Counted from the stretch's first letter, positions 7,002 to 15,916 are shown. The stretch: 19,215 nucleotides of DNA from an uncultured Desulfobacterium sp. (GCA_937124525.1 CAKZLA010000245.1:1-19215), one strand, 5' to 3'. Numbers and translations: made by a program. Notes: generated from the sequence alone by a model not told the origin.

Positions 7002-7694
7002 TCACGCAGGTACCACCTGACACTGCCGCAGGGTCACCCGTCTTTCCATTATATCTGCAAGCTCTGGATTATGTGTTACCACAATCAGGGTCATGCCAAG
7101 TTCCCGGTTCAACTCCAGAAGCAGTTGATGTACGGCCCTTCCGTTCTCTTTGTCCAGGTTACCCGTGGGTTCATCTGCCAGTAAAAGTGAGGGTTTTGCC
7201 ACCAATGCCCGGGCAATGGCCACCCGCTGCTGCTCCCCCCCGGACAGATCCTCCACCCGATGGGTCAAACGATGGGCCAGGCCCACCCTTTTTAAGATAC
7301 CCATGGCCAGTGCCCTGGACTTTTCTGACTGCTGCTCATCAATGAGGCAAGGGATCATCACATTTTCCAGGGTCGTAAATCCCTGGAGCAGGTGGTGAAA
7401 CTGAAAGACAAAGCCAATGGTTCTATTGCGAAACCGGGCAAGTGCTTTTTCTCCCAATGCCAGCACATTGTTATCTTTAAAACAGATGGTGCCGGTGTCC
7501 GGGCGATCAAGGGTTCCCAGAATATGAAGCAAGGTGGATTTCCCGATCCCCGAAGCCCCCACAACCGCCATGCTCTCCCCCTGCCTGATATCAAAATCAA
7601 CATCTTTTAAAATATCAATGGTGGCATCAGCAGTCTTAAATCCCTTACAGACCCCTTGCAGGGAGACCAGAATATTGTCTTTGTCATCACCCAT
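7002..7694 (-). CDS. lolD: Lipoprotein-releasing ABC transporter ATP-binding protein LolD
   Basis: LolD powers release of outer-membrane lipoproteins from the inner membrane to the carrier LolA, working with the membrane subunit encoded just upstream. The 230-residue protein has every ABC ATPase element: Walker A GASGIGKST (about 46-54, Ile where most LolD proteins have Ser), the Q-loop in FVFQFHHLL (about 95-103), the signature LSGGEQQRVAIARAL (about 150-164), Walker B LLLADEPTG and the switch His in VVTHN. FQFHHLLQGFTTLENVMIP is typical of LolD and the wider MacB/LolD group. I chose ATG 7694 (MGDDKDN), which has GGAGG about 9 nt upstream and overlaps the end of lolC/E by 8 nt. The open frame extends further, but only as antisense-like sequence inside lolC/E. 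Confidence 0.93.
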   Translation of the reverse strand: MGDDKDNILVSLQGVCKGFKTADATIDILKDVDFDIRQGESMAVVGASGIGKSTLLHILGTLDRPDTGTICFKDNNVLALGEKALARFRNRTIGFVFQFHHLLQGFTTLENVMIPCLIDEQQSEKSRALAMGILKRVGLAHRLTHRVEDLSGGEQQRVAIARALVAKPSLLLADEPTGNLDKENGRAVHQLLLELNRELGMTLIVVTHNPELADIMERRVTLRQCQVVPA

Positions 7695-8910
7695 ATCGAA
7701 GTGCCTCCACCGGGTCCATGGCAGCCGCCCTCCGGCAGGGATAAATGGTGGAAAGCAGGCACAGCACCATGGAAGACACCGCAATCAGGATCACATCCAG
7801 ATATTCCAGTTGGACAGGAAGGGTGGAAAAAGGATAGGCAGAAGGGAGGGTTATGAACTGATATTTCTTCAGTACCACACAGATAAAAACACCCAGAAAA
7901 GTGCCAAGGGCTGTACCGGTGAGGCCTACGATCATTCCCTGGAAAACAAATATTTTTCGAATCATGGCACTGGTGGCCCCCATTGCTTTTAAAATGGCAA
8001 TGTCCCGGGTTTTTTCCATGACCATCATGATCAAGGCACTGGTGATGTTAAATGCTGCCACCAGCACAATGAGTGTCAGGATAATGAACATGGCGGTTTT
8101 TTCAAGCTTCAGGGCAGAAAAAAGGCTTTGGTTCATCTCCATCCAGTCCCGGGCATAGTAAGATGGTCCCAGATTTTTCACAATGCTCTTTTTAACCTGG
8201 GCTGCGGAAAACACATCTTCCACCCACACCCCCAGTGCGGAGATGCGATCCTTTGAGCCTAAGAGTTTTCGGGCCTCGTCAAGGTGGACCCAGGCAAGGG
8301 AACTGTCATACTCATACATGCCGGACTCAAACATACCGGTGACCAGAAAGCGTTTCAGGGAGGGCATATATCCCACCGGAGAAATCATCCCCCCCGGTGA
8401 CATCAAGACCAGGGTATCCCCCACAGATGCACCAATGTTTTTTGCCAGTTCCCGCCCCAGCACAATGCCGGGCAGCACACCATTGAGTCCGGACGGGGTA
8501 AGTCTGTTCTCCATCTGAGCCCTGGTATATCCTTTTATCAGACTTAGCTGTCCATGGGGGTCAACCCCCCGTATCACGGCACCGGAAAGCCCCACCGAGG
8601 TCTTGATCATGGTCTGGGTAAACACCATGGAAGAGACCGATGTCACCCTGTCAATGCCCCGGATGGTCGCCTCAATGCCATCAATCCCCTGGTACCCCCC
8701 CGATGCATCCATGACAAGTATGTGGGGTTCCACCCCCAGTATTCGGTTCCGAAATTCTGTCTCTGCCCCGCTCATGACGGCAATGACAATGACCAAGGCC
8801 ATCACCCCAAGGGTAACCCCGGCAATGGACAAAAGGGTGATCAGGGAGATAAAGCCTTCCTTGCGCTTTGCTTTGAGGTATCGCCCGGCTATGAAAGTTT
8901 CAAGGGACAT
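7687..8910 (-). CDS. Lipoprotein-releasing system permease, LolC/LolE family
   Basis: This is the membrane subunit that extracts lipoproteins from the outer leaflet of the inner membrane. The 407-residue protein has the standard layout: one transmembrane helix near the N-terminus (about 20-45, ending VMSGAE), a large periplasmic domain (about 46-265) and three C-terminal helices (about 270-295, 315-345 and 370-395). The family N-terminus LETFIAGRYLKAKRKEGFISLIT, the segment AFNITSALIMMVMEKTRDIAILKAMGA and the ending DPVEALRYG are diagnostic. Only one such gene is present, so it may act as a homodimer, as proposed for the single LolF-type subunits; LolC and LolE cannot be told apart here. It starts 6 nt after the lysS stop with no obvious Shine-Dalgarno, which suggests coupling, and it overlaps lolD by 8 nt. 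Confidence 0.9.
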   Translation of the reverse strand: MSLETFIAGRYLKAKRKEGFISLITLLSIAGVTLGVMALVIVIAVMSGAETEFRNRILGVEPHILVMDASGGYQGIDGIEATIRGIDRVTSVSSMVFTQTMIKTSVGLSGAVIRGVDPHGQLSLIKGYTRAQMENRLTPSGLNGVLPGIVLGRELAKNIGASVGDTLVLMSPGGMISPVGYMPSLKRFLVTGMFESGMYEYDSSLAWVHLDEARKLLGSKDRISALGVWVEDVFSAAQVKKSIVKNLGPSYYARDWMEMNQSLFSALKLEKTAMFIILTLIVLVAAFNITSALIMMVMEKTRDIAILKAMGATSAMIRKIFVFQGMIVGLTGTALGTFLGVFICVVLKKYQFITLPSAYPFSTLPVQLEYLDVILIAVSSMVLCLLSTIYPCRRAAAMDPVEALRYG

Positions 8911-8916
8911 TATGGA

Positions 8917-10395
8917 TCAGGCGTTCTTTTTCATGTGGGGAAACAAAATCACCTCACGAATGGAGGGGGAGTCAGTCAAGAGCATAACCAGACGATCAAT
9001 GCCAATGCCCTGGCCCGCCGTGGGGGGCATGCCATACTCCAGGGCCTCCACATAGTCGGCATCCATGATATGGGCTTCACTGTCCCCATCTTCCCGCTGG
9101 GACACCTGCCCAAGGAATCGTTCATACTGGTCAACGGGGTCGTTGATCTCGGAAAAGCCGTTGGCAATCTCCCTGCCGGCAATGAACAACTCAAATCGAT
9201 CCGTCAATTCCGGATCAATTTCACTTTTCCGGGACAGAGGAGACACCTCCACAGGATATCCGGTGATAAAGGTCGGTTGAATCAACTTAGGTTCCACCAG
9301 GGTATCAAAAAGCTTGGTTAAAATTTTACCGGGACGTTCTTTTTTGGTCACCTTGATACCGTTCTCTTCGGCATAGGCCAGCATGGCTTCGGGGGTATCA
9401 AGGATGGCCCGGTCAAGGCCACCGATCTCCACCAGTGAATCCATCATGGAAATCCGCCGCCATTTACCCCCAAAGACAATGGTCTCCCCCTGGTAGGTGA
9501 TGGTGTCAGATCCGGTAACCTCCCTTGCAATGTGGCTGAACATCTCTTCGGTGAGATCCATCAAATCTTCGTAATTGGCATAGGCCTGGTAAAATTCCAC
9601 CATGGTGAACTCGGGGTTGTGCCGGGTGGAAACGCCTTCGTTGCGAAAATTGCGGTTGATCTCAAAGACCTTTTCAAAGCCCCCCACCACCAGTCGTTTC
9701 AAATAAAGTTCCGGGGCAATGCGAAGGAAAAGCTCCATGCCAAGGGCATTGTGCCAGGTTTTAAAAGGTGTTGCTTCGGCACCACCGGGAAGGGGCTGCA
9801 TCATGGGGGTCTCCACCTCCATGAAATCTCTTTCTTCAAAAAACCGGCGCATGGTGCTCACAGTTTTGCTGCGCTTGGTAAAGATATCCCTGGCCTCGTT
9901 GTTCATGATAAGATCAAGATACCGCTGGCGATAACGTTTTTCCGGATCTTTGATACCATGGAACTTTTCAGGAAGGGGGCGCACTGATTTTGACAACAGC
10001 CGAAGCTCCTTGGCAAGCAGGGTCCACTCTCCGGTGCGGGTCTGGAAAAGAATCCCTTTCAGCCCCACAAAATCTCCGATGTCCAATTTTTTAAACAGGG
10101 CGTAGGTGTCATTTCCCACCTTATTTTTCTGGACATAGGCCTGGAGGGTTCCGGTTCTGTCCTTAAAGCGGATAAAGGCGGATTTTCCAAAACTGTTCAC
10201 GGCCATCATTCGCCCGGCCACGGCAAATTCCCGTCCGGTTTCCCCCAGTGTTTCCGGTGCGGTTTCCGTGACACCAGTGAGGACTTCAATGGTATCAGAC
10301 ACCTTGAAATCATTGGGATATAAAGGAACGCCAGCATCTGCCAGCTCCTGATTTTTCTCTTTTCTTGTCTTGAGCAGCGTACTTGATTCTTCCAT
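8917..10395 (-). CDS. lysS: Lysyl-tRNA synthetase, class II
   Basis: LysS charges tRNA-Lys with lysine using ATP. The product is 492 residues, the normal length. An N-terminal OB-fold anticodon-binding domain spans about 57-136 (VAGRMMAVNSFGKSAFIRFKD). The class II catalytic core follows with motif 1 near FMEVETPMMQP (about 191-201), motif 2 in FEINRNFRNEGVSTRHNPEF (about 244-263) and motif 3 in GQGIGIDRLVMLL near the C-terminus. I chose ATG 10395 (MEESSTLLKTRKEK), which matches the usual N-terminus. An in-frame ATG at 10425 would add MNLRWEIYHI but has no ribosome-binding site; the chosen start has only a distant GGGA, so the call rests on the protein. Placement just upstream of lolC/E-lolD is a recurrent deltaproteobacterial arrangement. 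Confidence 0.95.
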   Translation of the reverse strand: MEESSTLLKTRKEKNQELADAGVPLYPNDFKVSDTIEVLTGVTETAPETLGETGREFAVAGRMMAVNSFGKSAFIRFKDRTGTLQAYVQKNKVGNDTYALFKKLDIGDFVGLKGILFQTRTGEWTLLAKELRLLSKSVRPLPEKFHGIKDPEKRYRQRYLDLIMNNEARDIFTKRSKTVSTMRRFFEERDFMEVETPMMQPLPGGAEATPFKTWHNALGMELFLRIAPELYLKRLVVGGFEKVFEINRNFRNEGVSTRHNPEFTMVEFYQAYANYEDLMDLTEEMFSHIAREVTGSDTITYQGETIVFGGKWRRISMMDSLVEIGGLDRAILDTPEAMLAYAEENGIKVTKKERPGKILTKLFDTLVEPKLIQPTFITGYPVEVSPLSRKSEIDPELTDRFELFIAGREIANGFSEINDPVDQYERFLGQVSQREDGDSEAHIMDADYVEALEYGMPPTAGQGIGIDRLVMLLTDSPSIREVILFPHMKKNA

Positions 10396-10465
10396 GATGT
10401 GATATATTTCCCATCTTAAATTCATAATTAATTAACTGTGAAAAATCTTCATTACCTACTCCATT

Positions 10466-11779
10466 TTACAACACAGTGTCAAGATTTTGTTTGGGATGGT
10501 TCAGCCTGAAAATCAGGGTAAAAGATGTCCCCTCCCCGGGCACACTTGAGACATCCACCATTCCCCCATAGGTTTCCATGATACGATGGGTAATGGCAAG
10601 CCCCAGTCCGGTTCCATGGCTTTTTGTGGTGTAAAAAGGATCAAACATCATGGCAAGCACCCCACTTTCAATACCACATCCAGTATCTTTGATATGAAGT
10701 TTTACCTTCCCCTGGGCCGGAGCAGAAAGATTAATGGAAATGGTTCCCGATCCACCCATGGCCTCAGCGGCATTTTTTAACAGATTAAACAATATCTGAC
10801 GCAGGTGTCCCGCATCCATGTGGATATGGACGTCGCAAGCCACATTCAGATCAAAAACAATGCCCTCACTGCACACAGGGTCCTGCTCAAACAAGGCCAG
10901 GATTTCACGAACCGCCCTGTCAAGACGTATTTTTTTCACCCCCATGTGGTGGGGATTAGCAAAAAGCAGAAAATCTGTCACCAGCTTACTTAAGCGGTCT
11001 GTTTCCCGCAGCACAATCTGCATGAGCTGATAATTGGGCATCCCCGGGGAAAGATCCTCCTTTAGAAGCTGAATGGACCCTGAAATGGATGCCAGGGGAT
11101 TTTTAATTTCATGAGCAATGCCAGCTGCCAGTTCTCCGATGGCAGCCACCTTTTCCACCCGTTTGAGATGTCCCTCCATGACAGCCAGGTCATGCCGGGC
11201 CCGTCGGGTCTGAACCGCCAGTATTCCCGAAAGAAACGCCACGGCAAAGCAGGCAGTCATGATAATAACCATGCGATATATAATATGGGTCCAGGCATAG
11301 GCCGAGGCAAGGTCTCCTGTGGTACCCAGGGGAACCAGAACACCATAATACTCCAGATCAATCATCACCCCATACTGCACACTGCCCAAGGCAGCCACCA
11401 CCAGACTTCCCGTCCGATGGAGAATCATACTTACCCCGATGATGACCAGCAGGTAAAGAAAGGTAAACACACTGGCAAACCCACCGGTTAAAAATAATAT
11501 CACCGTCACGGTCACCGTATCAAGAAAGACTTGGCCATAGACAAACCAGTGAGTCGACCCCCAGACATTTAACAGCAGAAAATAAATGGCGGAAAGGATA
11601 AAAAGCACCAGGGCAATGCCAATCAAAAAGATAAAGGGTTTGGCGGTAAAAGGAATGGATTCGCCAGCACAAAAAAGTAAGGTGGCCCCCAAAAGCACCC
11701 CGGCAAAAAGCAGCCTGAACGCAATGAGCCATTTTATCCGTCCCTTTAAGTCATCCGGCCCTGCATGGAGAATTTCCAT
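10466..11779 (-). CDS. Membrane sensor histidine kinase, PilS-like
   Basis: This is a membrane-bound two-component sensor kinase of 437 residues. The N-terminal half (about 12-190) is strongly hydrophobic, with about six transmembrane helices and almost no periplasmic domain, as in PilS. The sequence LKGRIKWLIAFRLLFAGVLL resembles the PilS N-terminus. The transmitter follows: H-box AAGIAHEIKNPLASISGS with phospho-acceptor His223, N-box NLLKNAAEA (Asn336), G1 box DTGCGI (365-370), the F-box region FDPFYTTKSHGTG and G2 box GTGLGLAI (389-396). It begins 5 nt after pilC, which supports a role in type IV pilus control. The partner response regulator normally encoded next, PilR, is missing: lysS comes next instead. 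A general NtrB-like role is an alternative, so I leave the symbol empty. Confidence 0.8.
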   Translation of the reverse strand: MEILHAGPDDLKGRIKWLIAFRLLFAGVLLGATLLFCAGESIPFTAKPFIFLIGIALVLFILSAIYFLLLNVWGSTHWFVYGQVFLDTVTVTVILFLTGGFASVFTFLYLLVIIGVSMILHRTGSLVVAALGSVQYGVMIDLEYYGVLVPLGTTGDLASAYAWTHIIYRMVIIMTACFAVAFLSGILAVQTRRARHDLAVMEGHLKRVEKVAAIGELAAGIAHEIKNPLASISGSIQLLKEDLSPGMPNYQLMQIVLRETDRLSKLVTDFLLFANPHHMGVKKIRLDRAVREILALFEQDPVCSEGIVFDLNVACDVHIHMDAGHLRQILFNLLKNAAEAMGGSGTISINLSAPAQGKVKLHIKDTGCGIESGVLAMMFDPFYTTKSHGTGLGLAITHRIMETYGGMVDVSSVPGEGTSFTLIFRLNHPKQNLDTVL

Positions 11780-11784
11780 GAAAA

Positions 11785-12993
11785 TTACCCGATGGCAGCG
11801 GCCATTTTAAAGATAGGAAGATACATGGCTATGACCAGCCCACCAATGACCACCCCCAGAAAAACCATGAGAAAGGGTTCGATCATATCTGTGAGGTTAC
11901 TCACGGCCTGGTCCACCTCGTCATCATAAAAATCCGCAATTTTTTCAAGCATGGTATCAAGAGCACCGGTGGATTCCCCCACGGCAATCATGGAACAGAC
12001 CATGGAGGGAAACACGCCACTTTCAAGCAAAGGATCTGCCATGGAGCGGCCTTCAGAAATCCCGGACTTAACATCCTGAACGGCAAATTCAACGGTTTTA
12101 TTGCCGGCAGTTTTGGCCACAATTTCAAGGGCCTCCAGTATTGAAACCCCACTTGACATCATAGTCCCCATGGTCCGTGTAAATTTGGCCACCGCCACCT
12201 TGCGGATGAGCAGGCCAAATACAGGAACCTTTAAAAAAAGATCATCCATGATAATCTGACCTTTTTTGGTGGCATAGAATTTTTTTATGCTGACCATTGT
12301 AAAAAAAATTCCCCCCAGTATATACCATATATTTCCAATGACAAACTCACTCAACCCCACCACCATAAGGGTGGGGGCGGGAAGGGAAGACCCAAACCCT
12401 TCAAACATCTGGGAAAAAACAGGAATAACAAACACCAGGATAATTCCCACCACCACCACAGCCACGGCCATGGTGATACCAGGATAGGTCATGGCCCCCT
12501 TCACCTGTTTTTTCAATTTCGCCATTTTCTCCATGTAGGCGGACAATCTTCTGAGAATAATATCCAGAATACCACCGGCCTCACCGGCCGCCACCATATT
12601 GACATACAGCTCATTGAACACTTTGGGGAATTTACCCAGGGAGTCGGCAAAGGTCTCACCACTTTCAACGGAGGCCTTGGTCTCTTTTAATATTTTTTTA
12701 AAGGTGGGATTTTCCTGCTGGGCCTGGAGGATATCAAGACATTGAAGCAGGGGCAGGCCCGCATCAATCATGGTGGAAAACTGTCTTGAAAAAATAATAA
12801 CATCTTTATCCGTTACCTTGGGCTGCAAAAAAGAAACATTTTCAAACAGATCCTTGGGTTTTTTCTTGATGGAGGTGGCGGTTATTTTTCTCCGCAAAAG
12901 ATTTGAGCGAACCTCTTCAACGGTTTTTGCTTCCATCTCGCCTTTAATGGTTCTTTTTTTTGGATTTTTACCCTTCCAGAGATAAACAATCAT
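11785..12993 (-). CDS. pilC: Type IV pilus inner-membrane platform protein PilC (GspF family)
   Basis: PilC is the inner-membrane platform on which the PilB and PilT motors act during pilus extension and retraction. The 402-residue protein begins with the family N-terminus YLWKGKNPKKRTIKGEMEA. It then has the two repeated GspF domains: residues about 68-195 (FSRQFSTMIDAGLPLLQCLDIL, MVAAGEAGGILDIIL) and about 270-395 (FTRTMGTMMSSGVSILEALEI, MIAVGESTGALDTMLEKIADFYDDEV). Hydrophobic helices near 165-190, 215-235 and 370-395 match its three-helix topology. The start at 12993 is preceded by AGGAG about 13 nt away, rather far. No pilB or pilT lies beside it, because the upstream region is divergent. 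Type II secretion GspF is the main alternative; the adjacent PilS-like kinase favours PilC. Confidence 0.88.
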   Translation of the reverse strand: MIVYLWKGKNPKKRTIKGEMEAKTVEEVRSNLLRRKITATSIKKKPKDLFENVSFLQPKVTDKDVIIFSRQFSTMIDAGLPLLQCLDILQAQQENPTFKKILKETKASVESGETFADSLGKFPKVFNELYVNMVAAGEAGGILDIILRRLSAYMEKMAKLKKQVKGAMTYPGITMAVAVVVVGIILVFVIPVFSQMFEGFGSSLPAPTLMVVGLSEFVIGNIWYILGGIFFTMVSIKKFYATKKGQIIMDDLFLKVPVFGLLIRKVAVAKFTRTMGTMMSSGVSILEALEIVAKTAGNKTVEFAVQDVKSGISEGRSMADPLLESGVFPSMVCSMIAVGESTGALDTMLEKIADFYDDEVDQAVSNLTDMIEPFLMVFLGVVIGGLVIAMYLPIFKMAAAIG

Positions 12994-13219
12994 GCCTTTT
13001 TCATATCTCCTTTGCTTTTTTTATGAAATTACTGCTAAGCGGTCAATTTCTACCAATGCAAGGATCTCCTTGGTTTTCCCGGTCATAGATGATAATAAGC
13101 ACACGATCATGGAGTATCCATGGCATTAAGGCCAGGATAAATTCCAGGTTTGGCACCAACCGACCAAACAACCCAAGTTACAAAAAATTTCCATCGTCAT
13201 TCCCAGGAGCATGGCCTGA
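12994..13219. promoter_or_regulatory. Divergent intergenic region between pilC and the nucleotidyltransferase fusion
   Basis: These 226 nt separate two divergent genes and should carry promoters in both directions. A candidate for pilC is listed separately. On the plus strand AGGAG at 13205-13209 lies about 10 nt ahead of the TTG start at 13220, which supports that start. I found no convincing plus-strand promoter: TTGGCA near 13150 is a good -35 match but has no -10 at a normal distance. A short inverted repeat, TGGC-ATTAAG-GCCA, lies near 13120-13133. No RNA gene or small protein is apparent. Confidence 0.5.
13018..13046 (-). promoter_or_regulatory. Candidate sigma-70 promoter for pilC
   Basis: On the minus strand TTGACC (13046-13041, 5 of 6 to the -35 consensus) is followed after exactly 17 nt by TAAAAA (13023-13018, 4 of 6 to the -10 consensus). 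Transcription would begin close to 13010, only about 15-20 nt ahead of pilC and near its AGGAG. The -10 box lies in an A-run, so a chance match is possible. Confidence 0.35.
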
Positions 13220-15916
13220 TTGAAAAAAGAAAAAAAAATCCAGCCGGAAATAATAATCACCAGCCATACCAACGCCGATTTTGACGCCATTGCCAGCATG
13301 TTGGCTGCCCAGAAACTCTATCCGGAAGGGGTGGTGATCTTCCCGGGATCCCAGGAAAAAAGCCTCAGGGATTTTTTTGTCAGCTCCATGAGCTACCTTT
13401 TTAACATGGAAAACACAAAAAACATAGACTTTTCCCTGACCCAAAAGTTGATCGTTGTGGATACCCGCCACCCCCTTCGCATTCCCGCCGTTGCAGAACT
13501 TCTGGAAAAAAAAGGGGTGGAAATCCACGTCTACGACCACCATCCAGATACCGAGGGGGATATCAGGGCAGATATTAGCTTTGTCCAACCCACCGGTTCC
13601 ACAGTTACCATTTTAACCCAGTTGATCCGGGAAAAAGACATTGCCATTTCTCCAGAAGAAGCCACGGTCATGGCCCTTGGTATCTATGAGGATACAGGTT
13701 CATTTACCTACTCCTCCACCACCGAGGCAGATTTACAAGCGGCTGCCTTTTTCCTCTCCTGTGGGGCCAACCTAAACACCATCGCCGATTTTATCTCCAA
13801 GGAGATCCGCACCGACCAAGTGGCCTGGCTCAATGAGCTTCTGAATGAAAAAATTTCCCACACCATCAACGGGGTGGAGATTCATATTTCCACCATCTCC
13901 TCTCCAGAGTATATTCCAGATTTGGCAGCCATTGTACAAATGGTAATGAAAATTGACAATCTGGATGTTTTTTTTGCCATTGTCCTCATGGAAACCAAGA
14001 TCAATATCATTGCCCGCAGTCGAATCATTGAGGTGAATGTGGGAAAAATTTTATCTACCATGGGGGGAGGCGGCCATGCCAGTGCCGCATCGGCAGGAAT
14101 AACCGGAAAAACACTGGCCCAGGTGGAGCAGGAACTCATTGAACTCATGAAAACCCATGTGATGCCCACCCGCATTGCCCGGGAATTGATGTCAACACCG
14201 GCTTTAACCATCAAGGAAAGTGTCTCCTGCCACGATGCCAGCACAATGATGACCCGCTGCAACGTGAATTCCCTTTTGGTTTCATCGGATGACCCCCATG
14301 ACATCACAGGCTACATCACCCGGCAGGTCATTGAAAAAACAGGGTATCATCAACTGGGGCACCTGCCCATCAGTGAATACATGTCAACGGAAATTTCCAC
14401 CATTTCCCAGGATGCCGGTCTCATGGAGATTGAGTCCCGAATCATGGAGGAAAAACAGCGACTTTTGCCCGTCATAAAGGATTCCCGGGTCATCGGTGTC
14501 ATCACACGCACCGATCTTTTAAATTATCTGGTGCACCGCAGCAAGGATGAAAAGGCCTCCCGCCATGGCGTGAACACCACCCAACACCATGCTAAACACC
14601 GGAATATCGGTCATCTTATCAAAGAACGCCTGACCCCGGCCATGGCAGACCTGCTTGGGGAAATCGGCAGGGCTGGTGATGAACTGGGGCTGAATCTATT
14701 TGTGGTGGGGGGATTTGTAAGGGATCTGTTACTTTACCGTAAAAGCGAAGACATTGATGTGGTGGTGGAGGGAGACGGCATTGATTTTGCACAACGGTTT
14801 ATTCTAAAAAAAGGAGGGCGGTGCAACACCCACCGGGAATTTTGCACAGCGGTCATGGTGCTTCCCAATGGCTTTAAAATTGATGTGGCATCCGCCCGCA
14901 TGGAATACTATACGGCACCAGCGGCCCTGCCCACGGTGGAAATGAGCTCCATCAAACGGGATCTTTTTCGCCGGGATTTTACCATCAACACCCTTGCCGT
15001 TGGACTCAATGAAAAAAACTTTGGCACCCTCATTGATTTTTTCGGTGCCCGCCGGGACCTCAAGGACAAAACCATAAGAACCATCCACAACTTAAGTTTT
15101 GTGGAGGACCCCACCCGGGTATTCAGGGCCATTAAATTTGCCAACCGGTTTGATTTCACCATTGGCAAACTCACCCAGAGCCTCATACGCAATGCGGTAA
15201 AATTTGATTTTATCAGAAAACTCAGTGGACGACGGGTTTTTTCCGAACTTAGACAGATCCTTGAAGAAGACAACCCCATTCCAGCCATTGAAGCCCTTCG
15301 GGAGTATCAACTGGAAAAGATCATCCACCCTGCCCTGGTAATAGATAACACCACCATAGAAACCCTGGGAGTTGTGCAAAAGGTGCTTTCCTGGCATGAT
15401 CTTCTCTACCTGAACACCCCTTGCATGGCATGGGCCGTCTATTTCATGGTAATCATTAAAAAATGTCCCTTTACGGTGGCCAAGGAGATCTGCACCCGCC
15501 TTAGACTGTCTCCCTCCCAGACAAAACTGGTTTTAAGGGATCGATTCAAGGCAGAAGAACGGTTGTACATATTGGAAAAAAGATATCCCCCCACCAACAG
15601 CGGTCTATATTCCCTGCTTCACATTTTTAAACCCGAACACCTGCTTTACATAATGGCATGTACCCGGAGTGAGCGGGTTAAAAAAGGGGTTTCTTTTTAT
15701 TACACCCGTCTCAAGGATATAAAACCCACCATCCAGGGCCGGGATCTCATTGCATTAAACCTTAAGCCGGGACCGGTCTTCCAATCCATTATGCAATCGG
15801 TGCTGGATGCAAAACTGGATGGACAGCTGAAAAACAAAAAAGAAGAAATTGCATTTGTTCAAAAAATGCACCACATGCCACAGCCTTCTCCATCCATGGA
15901 CAAATCAGTTGATTAA
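13220..15916 (+). CDS. DHH phosphoesterase-CBS-CBS-tRNA nucleotidyltransferase/poly(A) polymerase fusion
   Basis: This 898-residue protein joins three modules. Residues about 10-310 form a DHH/DHHA1 phosphoesterase: SHTNADFDAIAS, VVDTRH, the namesake Asp106-His107-His108 and GIYEDTG (Asp158), then the DHHA1 motif GGGGHASAA (282-290). Two CBS domains follow (about 324-380 and 385-445, ending VIGVITRTDLL). The C-terminal half (about 475-880) is a class II nucleotidyltransferase: VVGGFVRD (495-502), catalytic DID (511-513), RRDFTIN (584-590) and the amino-acid template motif EDPTR (629-633). The segment ARMEYYTAPAALPTVE (559-574) looks like the intact flexible loop of CCA- or A-adding enzymes, so a pure CC-adding role is less likely; poly(A) polymerase activity also remains possible. 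The start is TTG with AGGAG 10 nt upstream; no upstream ATG fits. Its likely job is building or repairing tRNA 3' ends. Confidence 0.88.
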   Translation: MKKEKKIQPEIIITSHTNADFDAIASMLAAQKLYPEGVVIFPGSQEKSLRDFFVSSMSYLFNMENTKNIDFSLTQKLIVVDTRHPLRIPAVAELLEKKGVEIHVYDHHPDTEGDIRADISFVQPTGSTVTILTQLIREKDIAISPEEATVMALGIYEDTGSFTYSSTTEADLQAAAFFLSCGANLNTIADFISKEIRTDQVAWLNELLNEKISHTINGVEIHISTISSPEYIPDLAAIVQMVMKIDNLDVFFAIVLMETKINIIARSRIIEVNVGKILSTMGGGGHASAASAGITGKTLAQVEQELIELMKTHVMPTRIARELMSTPALTIKESVSCHDASTMMTRCNVNSLLVSSDDPHDITGYITRQVIEKTGYHQLGHLPISEYMSTEISTISQDAGLMEIESRIMEEKQRLLPVIKDSRVIGVITRTDLLNYLVHRSKDEKASRHGVNTTQHHAKHRNIGHLIKERLTPAMADLLGEIGRAGDELGLNLFVVGGFVRDLLLYRKSEDIDVVVEGDGIDFAQRFILKKGGRCNTHREFCTAVMVLPNGFKIDVASARMEYYTAPAALPTVEMSSIKRDLFRRDFTINTLAVGLNEKNFGTLIDFFGARRDLKDKTIRTIHNLSFVEDPTRVFRAIKFANRFDFTIGKLTQSLIRNAVKFDFIRKLSGRRVFSELRQILEEDNPIPAIEALREYQLEKIIHPALVIDNTTIETLGVVQKVLSWHDLLYLNTPCMAWAVYFMVIIKKCPFTVAKEICTRLRLSPSQTKLVLRDRFKAEERLYILEKRYPPTNSGLYSLLHIFKPEHLLYIMACTRSERVKKGVSFYYTRLKDIKPTIQGRDLIALNLKPGPVFQSIMQSVLDAKLDGQLKNKKEEIAFVQKMHHMPQPSPSMDKSVD

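Noticed and set aside
13178..13588. Minus-strand frame antisense to the DHH domain start
   Set aside because: The plus strand encodes clear DHH motifs here. The antisense product is Phe-rich without family features.
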